A stretch of DNA of 64,000 bases from Toxoplasma gondii ME49. Its lineage: Eukaryota > Apicomplexa > Conoidasida > Eucoccidiorida > Sarcocystidae. The position numbers were made by a program, and so were the translations under genes. The stretch is taken from the NCBI RefSeq assembly GCF_000006565.2, contig NC_031473.1, positions 3,388,134 to 3,452,133 of the forward strand. The letters are read 5' to 3'. Under the pieces are notes generated by a model. That model ran no database searches and was not told where the DNA came from. It worked only from the letters and a program-made list of their open reading frames with translations. Below, in pieces: positions 25,332 through 37,600 of this stretch (its first letter is position 1; the number at the start of each line of letters is the position of its first letter).

Positions 25332-28047
25332 ATGGCGCTCGTTAACATTCCGCGTAAGTCCAAGCAACCAGCTTCTCTACAGGGGCAGACGGCAGTCTTC
25401 AACACTGCGGAAATGCTCTTGCCTGCACACACAAAGACAGCCTTTCTTGAAGATGTGTGTCTCGAGAAGAAACCACCCCCCAAGGGGCACTCGGGTTTCT
25501 CTGGAAACTGACAACTCTCTCTGGAAAGGACGCCACACCTTCGCTCTCCGGCCTGGGTCCCGTTCTCCCATATCGATTCCTCCTTCTCTTCACACACAAG
25601 TAAATACACATACACATGTAGATGTGATCGCTCTACAAACACACACACACATATGTATATGTATATATGTGTATATAAGTATATATATTTATATGTATAA
25701 GTATATGACTATGTATGTGTGGATGCGGGTGTACATTTTTTTCGAAAGAGCGACTTTGAGTTCTCGGCAAACGTGTGTTTTCTTTCCTCTGTTATTCTAG
25801 GTGACCGGGATGACCCGAACTACCGGTACAAGATGCCCAAGTTGGTGTCGAAGATCGAGGGACGCGGCAACGGAATAAAAACAAACATTTTCAACATGGG
25901 AGAAATCGCGAGGGCTCTGAAGCGCCCCCCCATGTACCCCACGAAGTTCTTCGGCTGCGAGTTGGGGGCGATGGCGAAGTTCGAAGAAGCTGAAGAGAAG
26001 GCGCTCGTCAACGGCGCCCACAAAGAGTCCGACCTCGTCAATATTCTTGATAAGTGAGACAGATCGCAGAGTCTCGGACTTCTTCCCTCTCCACACCATA
26101 AAAGGCAACAGAGTTCCTCCATACATATATACATATATACATATACATATATATATATATATATTTATATATATACATATATATATATGTATATATATGT
26201 AAATGTATTGTGTGTTCCTGTGTAGTGTAGTGGTGCAGTGCATGTTGCATGGTGTATGTGTGTATCTACTGATCCGGATGTAGGTGTGTTACGGAGATGG
26301 ATTTTTCGTGTAGAAGGTTTGTGGACGGTTCTGCAGATTGTTTGCGTTGAGACAAGGCCGTTTTATGGTTCAGGGTGTAGCGCGGCTCTTCTGGGAAGTT
26401 TTGGAGGCGCGACAGTTGAAGCTTTGCGCGTTTCGATGTTTCGCTGAGTGTTGGAGAATGTCGGTGAGTCCGGAGTTTGTAACCGTTTCAGGGGCAGAAG
26501 ACGGTTCGATTTGCAGTCGGATTTTTGTGGATTTTCTCCGTCTTTTCAGGTTCATTCAGATGTACGTGTTGTGCCCGGGATGCGAGCTGCCTGAGATCGA
26601 CTTGATTGTGAAGAAGGGACTCCTCACATGCAAGTGCAATGCATGCGGCTACCAAGGCTCTCTCGACAACGTTCACAAGGCGGCGACGTACATGGTGAGA
26701 AATCCGCCGGACGCAGGTTCGTCGACGATGGGGAAGAAGAAGAAGTCGAAGGAAGAGCGCCGCGCAGAGAAGCAGGAGAAGCAAGCTCGGGAGGGAAAGG
26801 AGAAGAAGGAGAAAGAAAAGAAGAAGAAGAAGGCCGACTCGGACGACGACTCCGACGACGACGGCCAGAACGGGAAGGAAGCCTCTGGAGACGCCACGCC
26901 CACTCACGATGGTAAGCGAGAACAGGGTGACGAGACGTCAAGATGAAGAGGACGAGAAGAGACGCGGGAGGCGGAGAGAGTGCGAAACGTCGAGGGGTCC
27001 GATAAAGGTCTGAAGCGTAACGAAAGAGGAGAGACGGCAAAACGTGAGCCTTTCAGAGGAGAGCGAAGGAAGAACGAAACGGGACTTTGTGTCGGGGGTG
27101 CTCTCGCTTGCGTATTGTCTTGCGATGATCTTGAAAACGAGGAACAAGAAGTCGACTCAACAGTCCCTTCCCCACGGACGCTTCTCCGTCCAAGCTCCGG
27201 GCGTCTCCTGAGAGAGCTGAGAGAGGAGAGACTCGAAGGTTTTGTTTTGGATGACGCTCTCGTGCTTGCTGCGGGTGCTTTCCTCAGCGGAGACAGACAG
27301 TTGGGATGACGAAAAGACCGAGAAGGAAAAGCGGAAGGAGAAGAAGAAGAAGGACAAGAAGAAGTCCAGCGCACTCGATTCGGAGAAGAAACTGATGCAC
27401 AAAGAGGCCCTCGTTTTTGACAGTCCCGAACTGAAAGATGTGATTGAGAGATTGAGAAACGTCGTCACACGCAGTGAGACAGTCGACCTGGCTGCCTTCT
27501 TCCATGAAATGCGCATGTTGCAAGTCTCCCAGGATTTCGACTCCAAAGTAAGAGCGCTCAACAGGAAGAAGTGTGTATGCACATACCCGAATCCCTCAAT
27601 CTCCTCTTAAGAGACCACAAAGCTTCTGGAAAGGGAAGTGTCTTCCGAGAGATGGAATGTCGGCAAAATAAATCAGGGAGAGAGAAACACGAGGCCTACT
27701 TCGAACGGCCTCTCATATGAGTAGAAGCTGAAGGAGAGACGCTGTAGATGAAAGCGAGCTCTACGTTGACGGGACTTTTTATAAAGGAGATTTGAAACAT
27801 TTTCCTGCGGACGATGTGGCGCTGAAGAGAGACATTTGCAACTGGAACTGAAGGCTTCTGGGGTCACTCCGCAGAGGATGGAGTCTCGCCTCTCTAGAGA
27901 AACATCCCTCGTGCCGTCAGGCTGTCTCTTATTACGTCTTCTCTGAATCTGTGGTTGTCCTCAAGAATGCGTCTGTTTTGGTGAATCAAACAATGTACTC
28001 TGTTTCTTGTGGCACCGCCAGATATTCCGTCCACCTCTCACCAAACC

Positions 28048-28091
<44 letters not shown>

Positions 28092-28229
28092 TACAAAGTC
28101 TTTAAATGGAATTAATTTCAACACCGCATACTATGCTGCAAGTTCGATCCAGGTACGACACACATGGAGCGCTGTGATGTTTAGGAGCAAATGTATGTGT
28201 ATATGTATAAGTACACATATGTACACATA

Positions 28230-28271
<42 letters not shown>

Positions 28272-28701
28272 TGTATATGAGTTGGTGTTTGGAAATCGTT
28301 CTCTGTGGTTTGTTGAGAGGCTCCGATGTCCTGTTTGAATCCAATACTTTCAGTGTCGCATCTACGTCACGCTTGCGGCGATCTTCAACGACGACATGAC
28401 CCCGACTTCTTTGGAGGCGCGAATGCCGTACATCTTGAAGGTTCTCGACACCTCAGTGTCTGCAAGCGACGTGCTTGACGCATTCGGTTTTTACTGTCAA
28501 GAGAAGGGTGGAACGGCAATGACGAGCTTCCCGTACTGCCTCCAGAAGCTGTACAACGCGGAGGCGCTGGAAGCCGAAGACATCCTCAAGTACTACGCTG
28601 CAGACAAGGAAGACCCGGTGTTCAGTGCATGCAAGAAACAGGCCGAGCCGTTCCTCCAGTGGCTAGCTGAGGACGACGGATCGAGCGAAGAAGAAGACTG
28701 A
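25332..28701 (+). CDS. TIF5: Eukaryotic translation initiation factor 5 (eIF5)
   Basis: Exons: 25332-25353, 25801-26053, 26550-26911, 27288-27547, 28354-28701. All phases agree and give 414 residues, close to yeast (405) and human (431). The start MALVNIPR has a good context (AAAATGG), and the first exon is only 22 nt. The N-terminal GTPase-activating domain carries YRYKMPKL, whose Arg is the arginine-finger position needed to trigger GTP hydrolysis by eIF2. A zinc ribbon follows: CPGC, then CKCNACGYQG. The middle is a Lys/Asp/Glu-rich linker (KKSKEERRAEKQ and DDDSDDDG, then a second basic run). The C-terminal W2/HEAT domain, which binds eIF2-beta and eIF3, includes AAFFHEMR, CRIYVTLAAIFNDDM and the aromatic/acidic end PFLQWLAEDDGSSEEED. 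eIF5 works in the 43S pre-initiation complex in the cytosol. TA microsatellites sit in introns 2 and 4. Confidence 0.96.
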
Positions 28702-31700
28702 GAGCGAGAGTCTCGGGGCTTAGCCGCGAGCACTCGTGGATTGAGGCGAAGCGCGGATTTTGCCCGGAAGGCGGCGCTGAGAGGAAAGAAAAGAGAACCA
28801 GGGAGAGGTGCATGCCAGTGAAAACAGCGTGGGAAGAACTTGTCTTTTGTCGACTTCGGGGTGTATAGACTTTGGACTTTTCATGAGAGTTGCGGAGCCC
28901 GTGTACTGTTTTGCGTCCCGAGAGGAGGGCTGGGAAGGACGCCGGTGTACGTGAGTCACTGGGGGCGGTGTCTCCGGCAACTCGAGTCTCCAGCGGCGGT
29001 CTACGAGTGTTGTGTCTGGTCCGCGTCTTGCGAGAACGTGAAGATGGTCGCGCTGTTTGGAGATCAAAGCACCGGATGCGTTTCCTGGAAGACCGCAGAC
29101 AGTGGAGACGACTCCTTGAAGAAGGCAGAGAGGAAAAACCGTGCGGTGGGGATTTCAGGGCTGCAGGAACGAGGGGCTGACTTGGCGGGGACGTACCGGG
29201 TGGCGAACCCACCCAGGGTGTTCCGGTGGCTTTAAAGAGTCAAATGAGAAGAACAGCTGCGTGAGGGAGGAACGCTTTTTGGTGCACTTTGAACTCGAAG
29301 CTCAAGAGGCCTTTGGCCTCTGCAGAGATGTGAGGACGGAGCTGTTGCAAGGTTGGAAGAGAAACGTGGAAGAAGAGGTGGGCGAAGGCACATTGCCGGA
29401 CCGAAGGTTCTCAGAAGAGGCAGACACTTTCTCGCTGCTCCAAAGGGGACATATAAACAGATGTCTCGGGACCTGGGAAAGGAGAAACCCGTTGGTTCTG
29501 CTGTAAAGCAATTCGACAGGGAAGGTGCCGCGTTTCTTCAACGCTGTACAGTTGCTGTTTCTGCACATCGGGCGTGATGCAGTCCAGCTGCGGGGACGGG
29601 AAACGACGAACTAGCAACCTCATGTCTACTATGAAAGCATCTCAGTCGTAACACAGAGTCACACAAGAGACGACAGACTCGGAGAGAGATCGACACGGAT
29701 AGACCGGAAGTCTGTCTCTGGCTTTTTTCGGGAAACATCAAGCGAGGCGGTGCCAGATTTGCATTTCATGAGAAGACCGTTTTGTGGAGAAACGTTTTCA
29801 GTTCGTGTGGGTGTGTGACCGAAGGACGGCTTCTGGAATCCGTTTGTCGGTTGATGGGGAGCGGAGAAGTCGTGCGGGACAGCATGTGATAAGTGATATA
29901 AAGGTCCATTCTTTGTCGAGACTGTTTGCGAGGATTTACAGCTGTTAGTCCAGAACCACGTTTCACTGCGGGACGGTCTTTCCCGTGTGTTTCTCGAGGT
30001 GTACTTACACTTCATTGGGGCAGCCCCTTTTCAGTTTGCGCAGTAGTGTGTTGGCTTGCCATCGACCTGTCGTGGTGACCTCTTCTTTTGGCTATATGCG
30101 TGTTATTTTGTTCCTTTCTGACGTGATGTTTTCCCGTTGTTCGCACCTCCCCGTGACGTTTTTGTGTGGCTAAAGGAACTGACTTCCCGGCGCATCGATG
30201 CGGAGCAGCCTGCGCTCCTGCCTCCTGCTTGCGTTGCGCCGAGGACAACAGTCGACTCATCATCAAACTCCGCTGTATCCTTAGCTTTTCCAACCTAGCT
30301 TCAGTTGCGAAGTGGTTCTCCCGCGATGCCCCCACTCCCTTCCTGCCCGATGCACGATCCAACCCGTCGACAAGAAATGAAGTGTACACTTGTCAACACG
30401 GGCGTAGGCGTCAAACTTGCGCGCGCGTATCCCCCAGGCCGGTTCTTTCGCGGAACTTAGGTTAGCGGAGGCGCTACTAAACCGTATCAGCGACGAGAAA
30501 AACGCTTTCTGGGAAGGTTTATGCTGTAGTCACGAGACGGTTGCCCCCAGCGTGGACACCGGTTACCAGGCCCGTGTGTGCGCGATATCGAAATACTGAG
30601 CATGTGTTTTGTCGTCCTGTTCACGGAGAGGAAATGATGACGGCTCGTACTTATGCTCGACCAGACACGATTCTCCCTTTTCCAACTGGAAGTAGGGGGA
30701 CAACAAATCCATTTCTAATATTTTTATCTTATTAACTTGACCGGAGTTTCTGCTTTTTTCTGACAACGCCTGCGACACGGCAACCCTCCCGGAGATCCTT
30801 CGCTGCTCGAATATCTTAGAATATCTCAGGGAGCATGGCAGCTCCAGAAATCCACCTTTTTCAGAAAAGACTTCGACAGGAAAGCAACCGCAGGTGCCCT
30901 CGCCAACCGTTACACCAGGGGACCCTTTACGTACTTTTCGCTATCCGTAAAAAGCGGGTGTACTTCCCAGCTCCGTTTGGCAAGCAGATCTAAGCAGCGC
31001 CAGCAGCGTATTGACTTACATGCCTTATGGAAAGATCTACGAAAAATGTCGTTTGAAGCGATACATCGTGTGTTTTCGTGACTTCAGTAGGATGACACGA
31101 TTCTGAGTGTAGCTGCCCCTCAAAAGGTTCCTGTAGGCGCATGGCAGCGAAGAAGAGGCAGGCGGCTTGGTGCACGTTCCGAAAGTGTGTTAGCCTGAAA
31201 AAATGTCTGTCGGGTGATTTGGAGACTCACCCTGTTACTTCTAGCGAGAGCGTTCAACGGAACAACACTGCAAGATTCAAGAATTTCCAGGGGAGAGAAA
31301 TTAGCTTGGACCTGCCAAAGGTCCATTCTACTCTAGAGACTCGACCTGGTCATCTTACTCTGTAGGTGTCTCTTGCCTCTTACGATCTACTCGGCTGATA
31401 AAACGAAAAGCTGCAGCGCCCATCTGACATACTCCGCAAAGAACGATGATATATATATGATTGCACGAAGCCCTCAGTAATCCTCGAGAGGCGCCCGTGC
31501 TGTCTTAATTAGACGAATGTTGCAGCGCTTAGGGGAAACTTGAGTCCGCCTTTTTGTCACTGCGCTCTGAGCTGGACGGCAAAAAATGAGCAACGCTGAG
31601 CGCTTACCCATGAGAAATACGAGAAGAACAATCCTCCGGAATAGCTGCGAGCCTCATTCACGTTTTCGTGTTTCGGAGAACCAACTAGGATTGCCTGAAC

Positions 31701-31969
31701 TTGTGAAAACAGTTGTATGGAAAAGAAGGTTTTTCCGTCCACAAAGAATTCTACCAAATACCTGGAGCTTCATTTATTCATGCCTATGTTTTGGAAGCTG
31801 ACACCAAAGAAGAAGCAAATCTTTCTTTGGGCTTCGGCCCCTGCAATAAGCTGCTTCTAGGTGGCCGTCCCAGCCACAAACTGTTCCTTGGGTGCGTTCT
31901 GACAACAACGGAATTGCCAAAAAGGAGTTCTACCACCGGTATTTTTTTGGTACGCTGTTCCTAGCGAAA

Positions 31970-32035
31970 TTCACTTGCACACAGAGATTGAAGTGCAGCG
32001 AAAGTTGGGCAGTTTCGCGAAACGCAATTCACACG
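31970..32035 (+). other. Candidate single exon of an unassigned or decayed gene
   Basis: The stretch is preceded by a pyrimidine-rich acceptor (TTTTTTTGGTACGCTGTTCCTAG) and followed by a GTGAGT donor. In one frame it encodes EIHLHTEIEVQRKLGSFAK. The H-T-E-I-E spacing recalls the metal-binding H-x-E-x-E strand of fumarylacetoacetate hydrolase-like proteins. Upstream DNA in this frame has stops, and no neighbouring exon with the rest of that fold could be placed with confidence. Treat as a weak candidate. Confidence 0.2.
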
Positions 32036-32880
32036 GTGAGTACATTCTTTGTGGACGACGTTGTGCCCCTCTCAATGACTCTCAACGGCGCTGCGAAAAG
32101 ATGCCCTGGCGCGGAGCACGGCGTCCAGGGCAAGGCTAGACTCCGGACGGACAGGCGAACGAATTTTCGGTACAGTCGCCGATAAAGGCCTCAATGCCTT
32201 TGAAAGAGGGAGTTTTGGCGTTAAAAATGTTTTTCTCGGAAAAGTGTAGAAAACATCCTGATGTCGGTTCAAAAGAAATGCGCCGGTCCCGCGCAACGCT
32301 GCCCCCACACGGAACAAGCGAGCAGGGACTCTCGACGCTGAATGTGAGGAGGTAAACAAGCGGTCGATTGCTTTGACTTCTTCCGCGACAGAAGGGCTCC
32401 TCTCCTCGACGATTGCCCTCAAAGTTTCAGCGGAAGTGGAGTGTTTCACGTTGACCAGAGCAGCCTGACCATTTTTTTCGGTGCAACGCACTTCCGCGCC
32501 ACAATCTCCTTCCGCGAGATTTTTTTCGCGCTACCTCGATAGAGGAGGTGGCACGGAAACAGCTAGTTTGCTCTCAGTTGTCATTTTCGACCCGTCCTAT
32601 CGCGAAAGGAACGACGGACGGACCGAAACGCAGCTTCATTTAGACAAGTGCAGTAGAGCGAGTGGCGTTTAGTGTGCCATGCGACATCGCTTCCTTGGTT
32701 TCGTTCTTTTCCAACCACGAGTTCGATCGCAGCGCGCGGAGGGTGTTTGGGAACACGGACGTACTCCCCGAATGAAGACTTATCGCACAAAACTGTCATT
32801 TTCCTTCAGTTCCATGCATATTTTCCAAGCTCGACGGTGCGAACTGAAGAGCTGCAGAGCTAGAAGTCCCTCTATACGCA

Positions 32881-32892
32881 GTGTACGTACAC
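32881..32892. repeat. Single GTGTACGTACAC palindrome
   Basis: A perfect 12-bp palindrome identical to the core of the one at 60494 lies in the spacer upstream of the WLM gene. There is no second copy about 43 bp away on either side. Confidence 0.6.
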
Positions 32893-34612
32893 CTGGGCGA
32901 GTCCGCTTGAGTTGAGGTTCGCGGAATTTTGGGAACCCTGGGAAGAGCCGTCTCAAAGCCGTTTTGGCTTGCCTAGTTTCCCCATTCGTAGTCCCCCGTC
33001 TCTATCACTTCCTCGTGTCAACAGCAACAGAGTTTCATTGGCAGCTCACAGCCAAACCCAACGACCTTTGTCACCTCTTGGAGATCCCCTGTCTGCTGCT
33101 GCCTTTGCCCATGCAGACCCAACCAGGAAGGCAACATTTTTCAGTCGGTCTTTCTATGCATCCCCTCCTCCTGTGCAGTTTTTTTCAGCTGTATCTTCCC
33201 TCGCCGCTCATGGTATTTTACCTATAGAGGGGGTTTGCCAGCCTGTTCGATTTTCGTCGCGGAGCTGGTGAGCCTGATCACGAGCCTGAAGTCTTCAGGC
33301 TTCAACGTGATGGCAACCTACCAAGAAGCCAAAGGAGACGGGCAAAGTCGTTTTCTGACGGCAGCGTGTGTGCCAACGTCTTCTTCCCTTTTAAAGCAAC
33401 ACTGGATTCCCCCGCCTTCCACGTCGGACCGCCTCCCGTGGACATATTTTCTCTTCCCTATCCACAATGTTGTAGCTGTAGAAGTATCATAAGAGTCTCT
33501 TTCGTGGTTTCCTTTCTGATGTGGCTGTGTACGGAGCATAGACGGATAGGACTTGACTCCGTGCGGGCGAAGTTTCGCTCGCATGCTGGAGTCGAATCCG
33601 TCCAGGCTGCCGTCTGTAAAGCCTCTATAGAACAGCGCTGAAGCTGCATCCTGTGGCTACGGGTGCCCAGGTACACTCAGCAGAAGCACTAACGGGCTCT
33701 CTATGCTCATTTGCTTCCGCGTAACAACATCATCGCCTACCGCAGATCTCAATGACACATATACCCTCCCTTTCGTTGTTTTTCGCAAAAGCAAAAGCCC
33801 ATGCACACCGCCCTGCATGTGAAGAAGCATGCAGAAGTGTCTTGTCAAAAGACTGTCGGTTTTCCCTTGTCTCCCCTATGTTTCAAATCACGCGTTCTGG
33901 AGACCCGAACTCGAGTTCGTGCATTAAAGTGTAGAGACAGTCGAAGTGCGGAGGCCTCCCTGGTCGCCTGCTCCGCGTCTTTCTGTGTTTGGCTTTCATC
34001 GGGACATGACATCTACAAGAGAGCGCGGTGGGGTGTAGATTTCTCGCAAAGTCACTTCGCCCCCGGTTGCTTTTTCAAACGAAGTGGCTTCAGGCCTGCG
34101 TGCTGCCGAGGCCTTGCCGTCTGTGAATTGTGTAGGCACTTAAGTTTCATCTGCATCCCAAGAAACTGGCAGAGAAGCTCCACTCCTGCCGCCCTGTAGT
34201 GTGACTCGTTTTAGTTTCCCTCTCGGAATTTCTCTCCAGCTTCTCCAGTGAACACAGCCTGACTTGAATCGAGAGGATATCGAGCAAGCGCGTGTCTCCC
34301 ATCCATTCAGCCGCCCTTTTCGTTTTTTTTTCGCTTTCCGACAGTGTGTTTTTCTCCGCTCCTTCGTCGGCTGCGCTTGCCGTCTCTGTCGTTTCCTTGT
34401 CACTCTGTGTGCATATCCGTGGTTTTCCTCTCTTCCATTCAGACGTTTCAGATTTGTTCCCCCCCGGTGTGTCGCTGCCATTCTGAAAAGCCTCAAACGC
34501 CGCCGCCGTCCTTCTCTTTCCTGCTCTTTTCCCTCCGACAAAACTGCAAGCATGCAATCCAAAGACGCAGTCTGATTTCCAACAGCCAAGTTTCTAAGAG
34601 AGCCTTTTCAAG

Positions 34613-37600
34613 ATGAGTCCACACAAAGACACCCCCGTTGCGCTCCGTCCCAGGAAGAACGCGATAGAACTCACTCATCGTGTTGAGTCTCTGTCCGGGA
34701 AGCCCATGGGAAGGTGTCGCCGTTCTCTGTCTTCTCCAGCAAAACAGAGGCGTTCATGCAGCGATGCATGCGTAGCCCCATCTTCTTCAAAGGACAGTAC
34801 GCGTCTGACATCCCTCCTCCCCTCTCTGAAAGAAGCATCTTCGCTCTCACTCGCGTCCACGAATCCTGCTCGCGGTTGCCCTGCTTCAAGTTGTGGCCCA
34901 GACACGGGTCGAGTTTCGCCGCTCTCTGGGAAGAAGAAAAAAAAGCAGCGAAGAGGCGGGCGACCTCGAATCTCCGCCGGCCTTCATCTGAGTAAGAAAG
35001 GTCAATTGCAAAGGAACGCTGTCGTCGAATGCGCCTTCGAGAGCCCGCGCTTCACGAACTGGGTTGCGCCACACAGGCATGTCAGCGTTGGTGTGGCGAC
35101 GAGAATTCTCTGGGGACGCCTGCCCCCCGTCAGAGACTCCCGTGCTCTCGGACGTCTCTGCGGGGACTCCCTGTCTCCTTCACAGTCGGCTGCGTCGCCT
35201 TCGAAGTCCCATGCGTCTATACGAGGCGTTTCAGTGTCTCGCCAAGGCTCTCGCGGAGTGCCTGCTGGAGACGCGAGTCGGTCCTTGCTGCCCTTTTCGC
35301 GCGTGTCTCTCCCCTCGCTGTCTCCGTTGTCTTCGTCGTCTTCGTCGGTTTTGTCGGTTTTGTCGTTTGCTTCCTCTCCAGCGCTGGCGCCTCGGGTGGC
35401 GTCTGGGACGGGAGATCTGTGCGTCGACGCCGACGAGGAGGGGGACTGCGGAGAGGCAGTCCGGACTGAGGAGAAAGAGGCGACTTCAGGCGGTGCAGAG
35501 CAGGTCGCAGTGGAGAGCGGGGCGGGGGAAGAAGGGAAGGAGATAACGAGAAAAGAGCGACTCGAGAGAGACGAGGTGACGGGGCAATGCGGACACAAGG
35601 ACACCGGGAGAAGTCCAAACCGAGAGAACGCCTGTGAGAGGAAGCAAAGGTTGAGGCGAAGTGGAAGAAACCTCGTGTCTGGAAAGTCATCTCACTTTCC
35701 TCAGCAACTCGACACGGCTCGGATTCCCCACGTTCAGACCGCAGCGCGTGCTCCTAGGCTCTTTGGATTGCACCTGGAGAGAAAGACGGTTCCTGCCTTG
35801 ACAGCGGACCCCGAGACAGGGCGGAGGCACCTCGAGAACGTCCGACAGGTTCCTGTCCTTTCGAGGACCTCTTTGTCGAGAGCTGGGAGTTGTGCGTTCC
35901 AGAGATACTCCAGCAGAACTCACGCGGTGCCGACGTCGCAGTGTCTCGCTGTGAAGACCGCCGGCCTGCCACACGGCTGTCTCCAGCTGCATGCAAGGGG
36001 CAAGAAAATTGAGAAAAAAGAAAAATCCGGGACGACATGCACGGCGCGCTCACCTGAGGGGAAGCGAATCTCCAAGGATAGGCCGACGCGTGAGATAGAG
36101 GAGCCGGGACAGAGAGGACGCAGCGAGGAGGAAACGATCCCGACAGAAAAGGCCGACAGACAGAAGGAATGCAGTGGCAAACGTCATAGTGAGGTGGACG
36201 ACCAAGGGAGAGAAGGCAACCAAGAAGAGTCGAATCCGAAAGTGAAGGGAAGAACAGAGGGGAAAACTCAAGAGAAGAAGGATTCACTATCGGTTCGTGA
36301 AGTTCGGGATCTGAGACAGAGACCAGGCCACAGTCTTCTCTTGAATACGCATGCAGTCAAACCCACGGAGAAAGCGCGGTCTTCGAATTCGTTTTTTCCT
36401 CCTCACTCCTCAAGACGCTCACACCCAGCTTCTCCTGAGTCGGTTTCCGACTTGCGTGCTCCACAGGCTCTCTCTGTCCCAACCGCCTCGACTCCGAAAC
36501 TGTCTCCCGTCTCCCCAGACGCCTCGCGAGAAAGGGGAAGCCGCGTCGCTCGACCTGCGGTCGCGACAACGGCTCCGATAGATTTCGAGGCAGAAAAGGC
36601 AACCAGAGACCCCCCCCTGGCGACTTTGAAAAATGAAGCTGCGACAGCTCGTCCTTCTCGTACTTCAGAGTTGTCTTCTTCACAATCCTCACCCGGCGAG
36701 AGCAAGCGACCAACTTCTTGTCTCAGTGCGCAGATCTGTCGCTCCACTCTTCGTCTTTCTTCAGATGCTTCTCTACGCGCTTGCTCTGCCCTGAACGCCT
36801 CTCCTTCTTCTCTTTCTTGTTCCCTTCCTGCTTCTCCGTCTTCGGCTTCTCCGTCTTCGGCTTCTCTATCCTCGGCTTCTCCGCCTTCTTCTCCTTGTTC
36901 TTCTCCTTCGTCTTCTTTTTCGCACTCTGGCTTGTCTCCGCTGGTGACCCAGAGAGGCCAGGATCTTCGAGAGAGTGCCGTGACTTCGACAGAGCAGCGG
37001 CGGTCGAAGGGCGGCCTCGGCGGAGTGAAGAAGAGCGACAGCCAAGAGTGGACGTTCAGAAGAGACAGAACAGAGAGGAAACTCGCTCGCTTGGAACAGT
37101 CGCGCTACTTTACCTTCAAACACACAAAGGTAATGGGGGCGCAGTTGCAACTCACAGTTCGCCACTGTCACACGGCATACTTCACTTGGGCCTGTGTTTT
37201 TGTTTTCTGTATACCAGTCGGTCGGCAAGTCTGTTATCAAGTGGGTGAAAGAGTCCACGAATGCTTGAGTGTTTCCTTGGGTCCATGAACGCGGCGATCA
37301 TTACAAGGAAACAACCTCGCGTTCCTTACCTCAGTTACTGGCGAAGAAAGTTTCGAGGAAGGCGATACGCGCAAACCGAGTTGTCAGAGGCTCCCCGGTT
37401 GGATGTGCCGCGCATTCGTCCCAACAGCGAGAGACGACAATTGCTCAGAGGCGCGTATGATCAGTACCCTCGCACCGGGAGGAATTACCTCTGAGCGAGG
37501 GACATTGATGGACTTCTTGTGGAGAGTAGCGACGACAAATCGCTTCCCGGATCCAAGTCCTGTTGTGTTAGCTTGGCTTCGAGAACACTCAGTTTTCCGA

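Larger units (their letters stand above)
28702..34612. other. 5.9 kb spacer between eIF5 and the WLM gene
   Basis: The first kilobase should include the eIF5 3' UTR, and the last few hundred bases the leader of the WLM gene. In between, ORFs are short and inconsistent. Three spots look slightly coding: a 66-nt plus-strand stretch at 31970-32035 with clean splice borders, a minus-strand open frame at 32072-32491 that lacks an ATG at its upstream end, and a plus-strand frame near 33300-33420. They could be exons of an unrecognised or decayed gene. A palindrome GTGTACGTACAC lies at 32881-32892. Confidence 0.4.

Noticed and set aside
28130..28160. AGTTCGATCC resembling a tRNA B box in an eIF5 intron
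   Set aside because: No matching A box or acceptor stem could be found upstream; taken as chance.
32912..33271. Plus-strand 119-codon frame that looks like a targeting peptide
   Set aside because: Its apparent start is TTG, there is no in-frame ATG at the beginning, and no downstream exon joins to it.
35002..35604. Minus-strand 200-codon Ser/Thr-rich ORF
   Set aside because: It lies wholly opposite the first exon of the WLM gene and arises from its low-complexity Ser/Arg codons.
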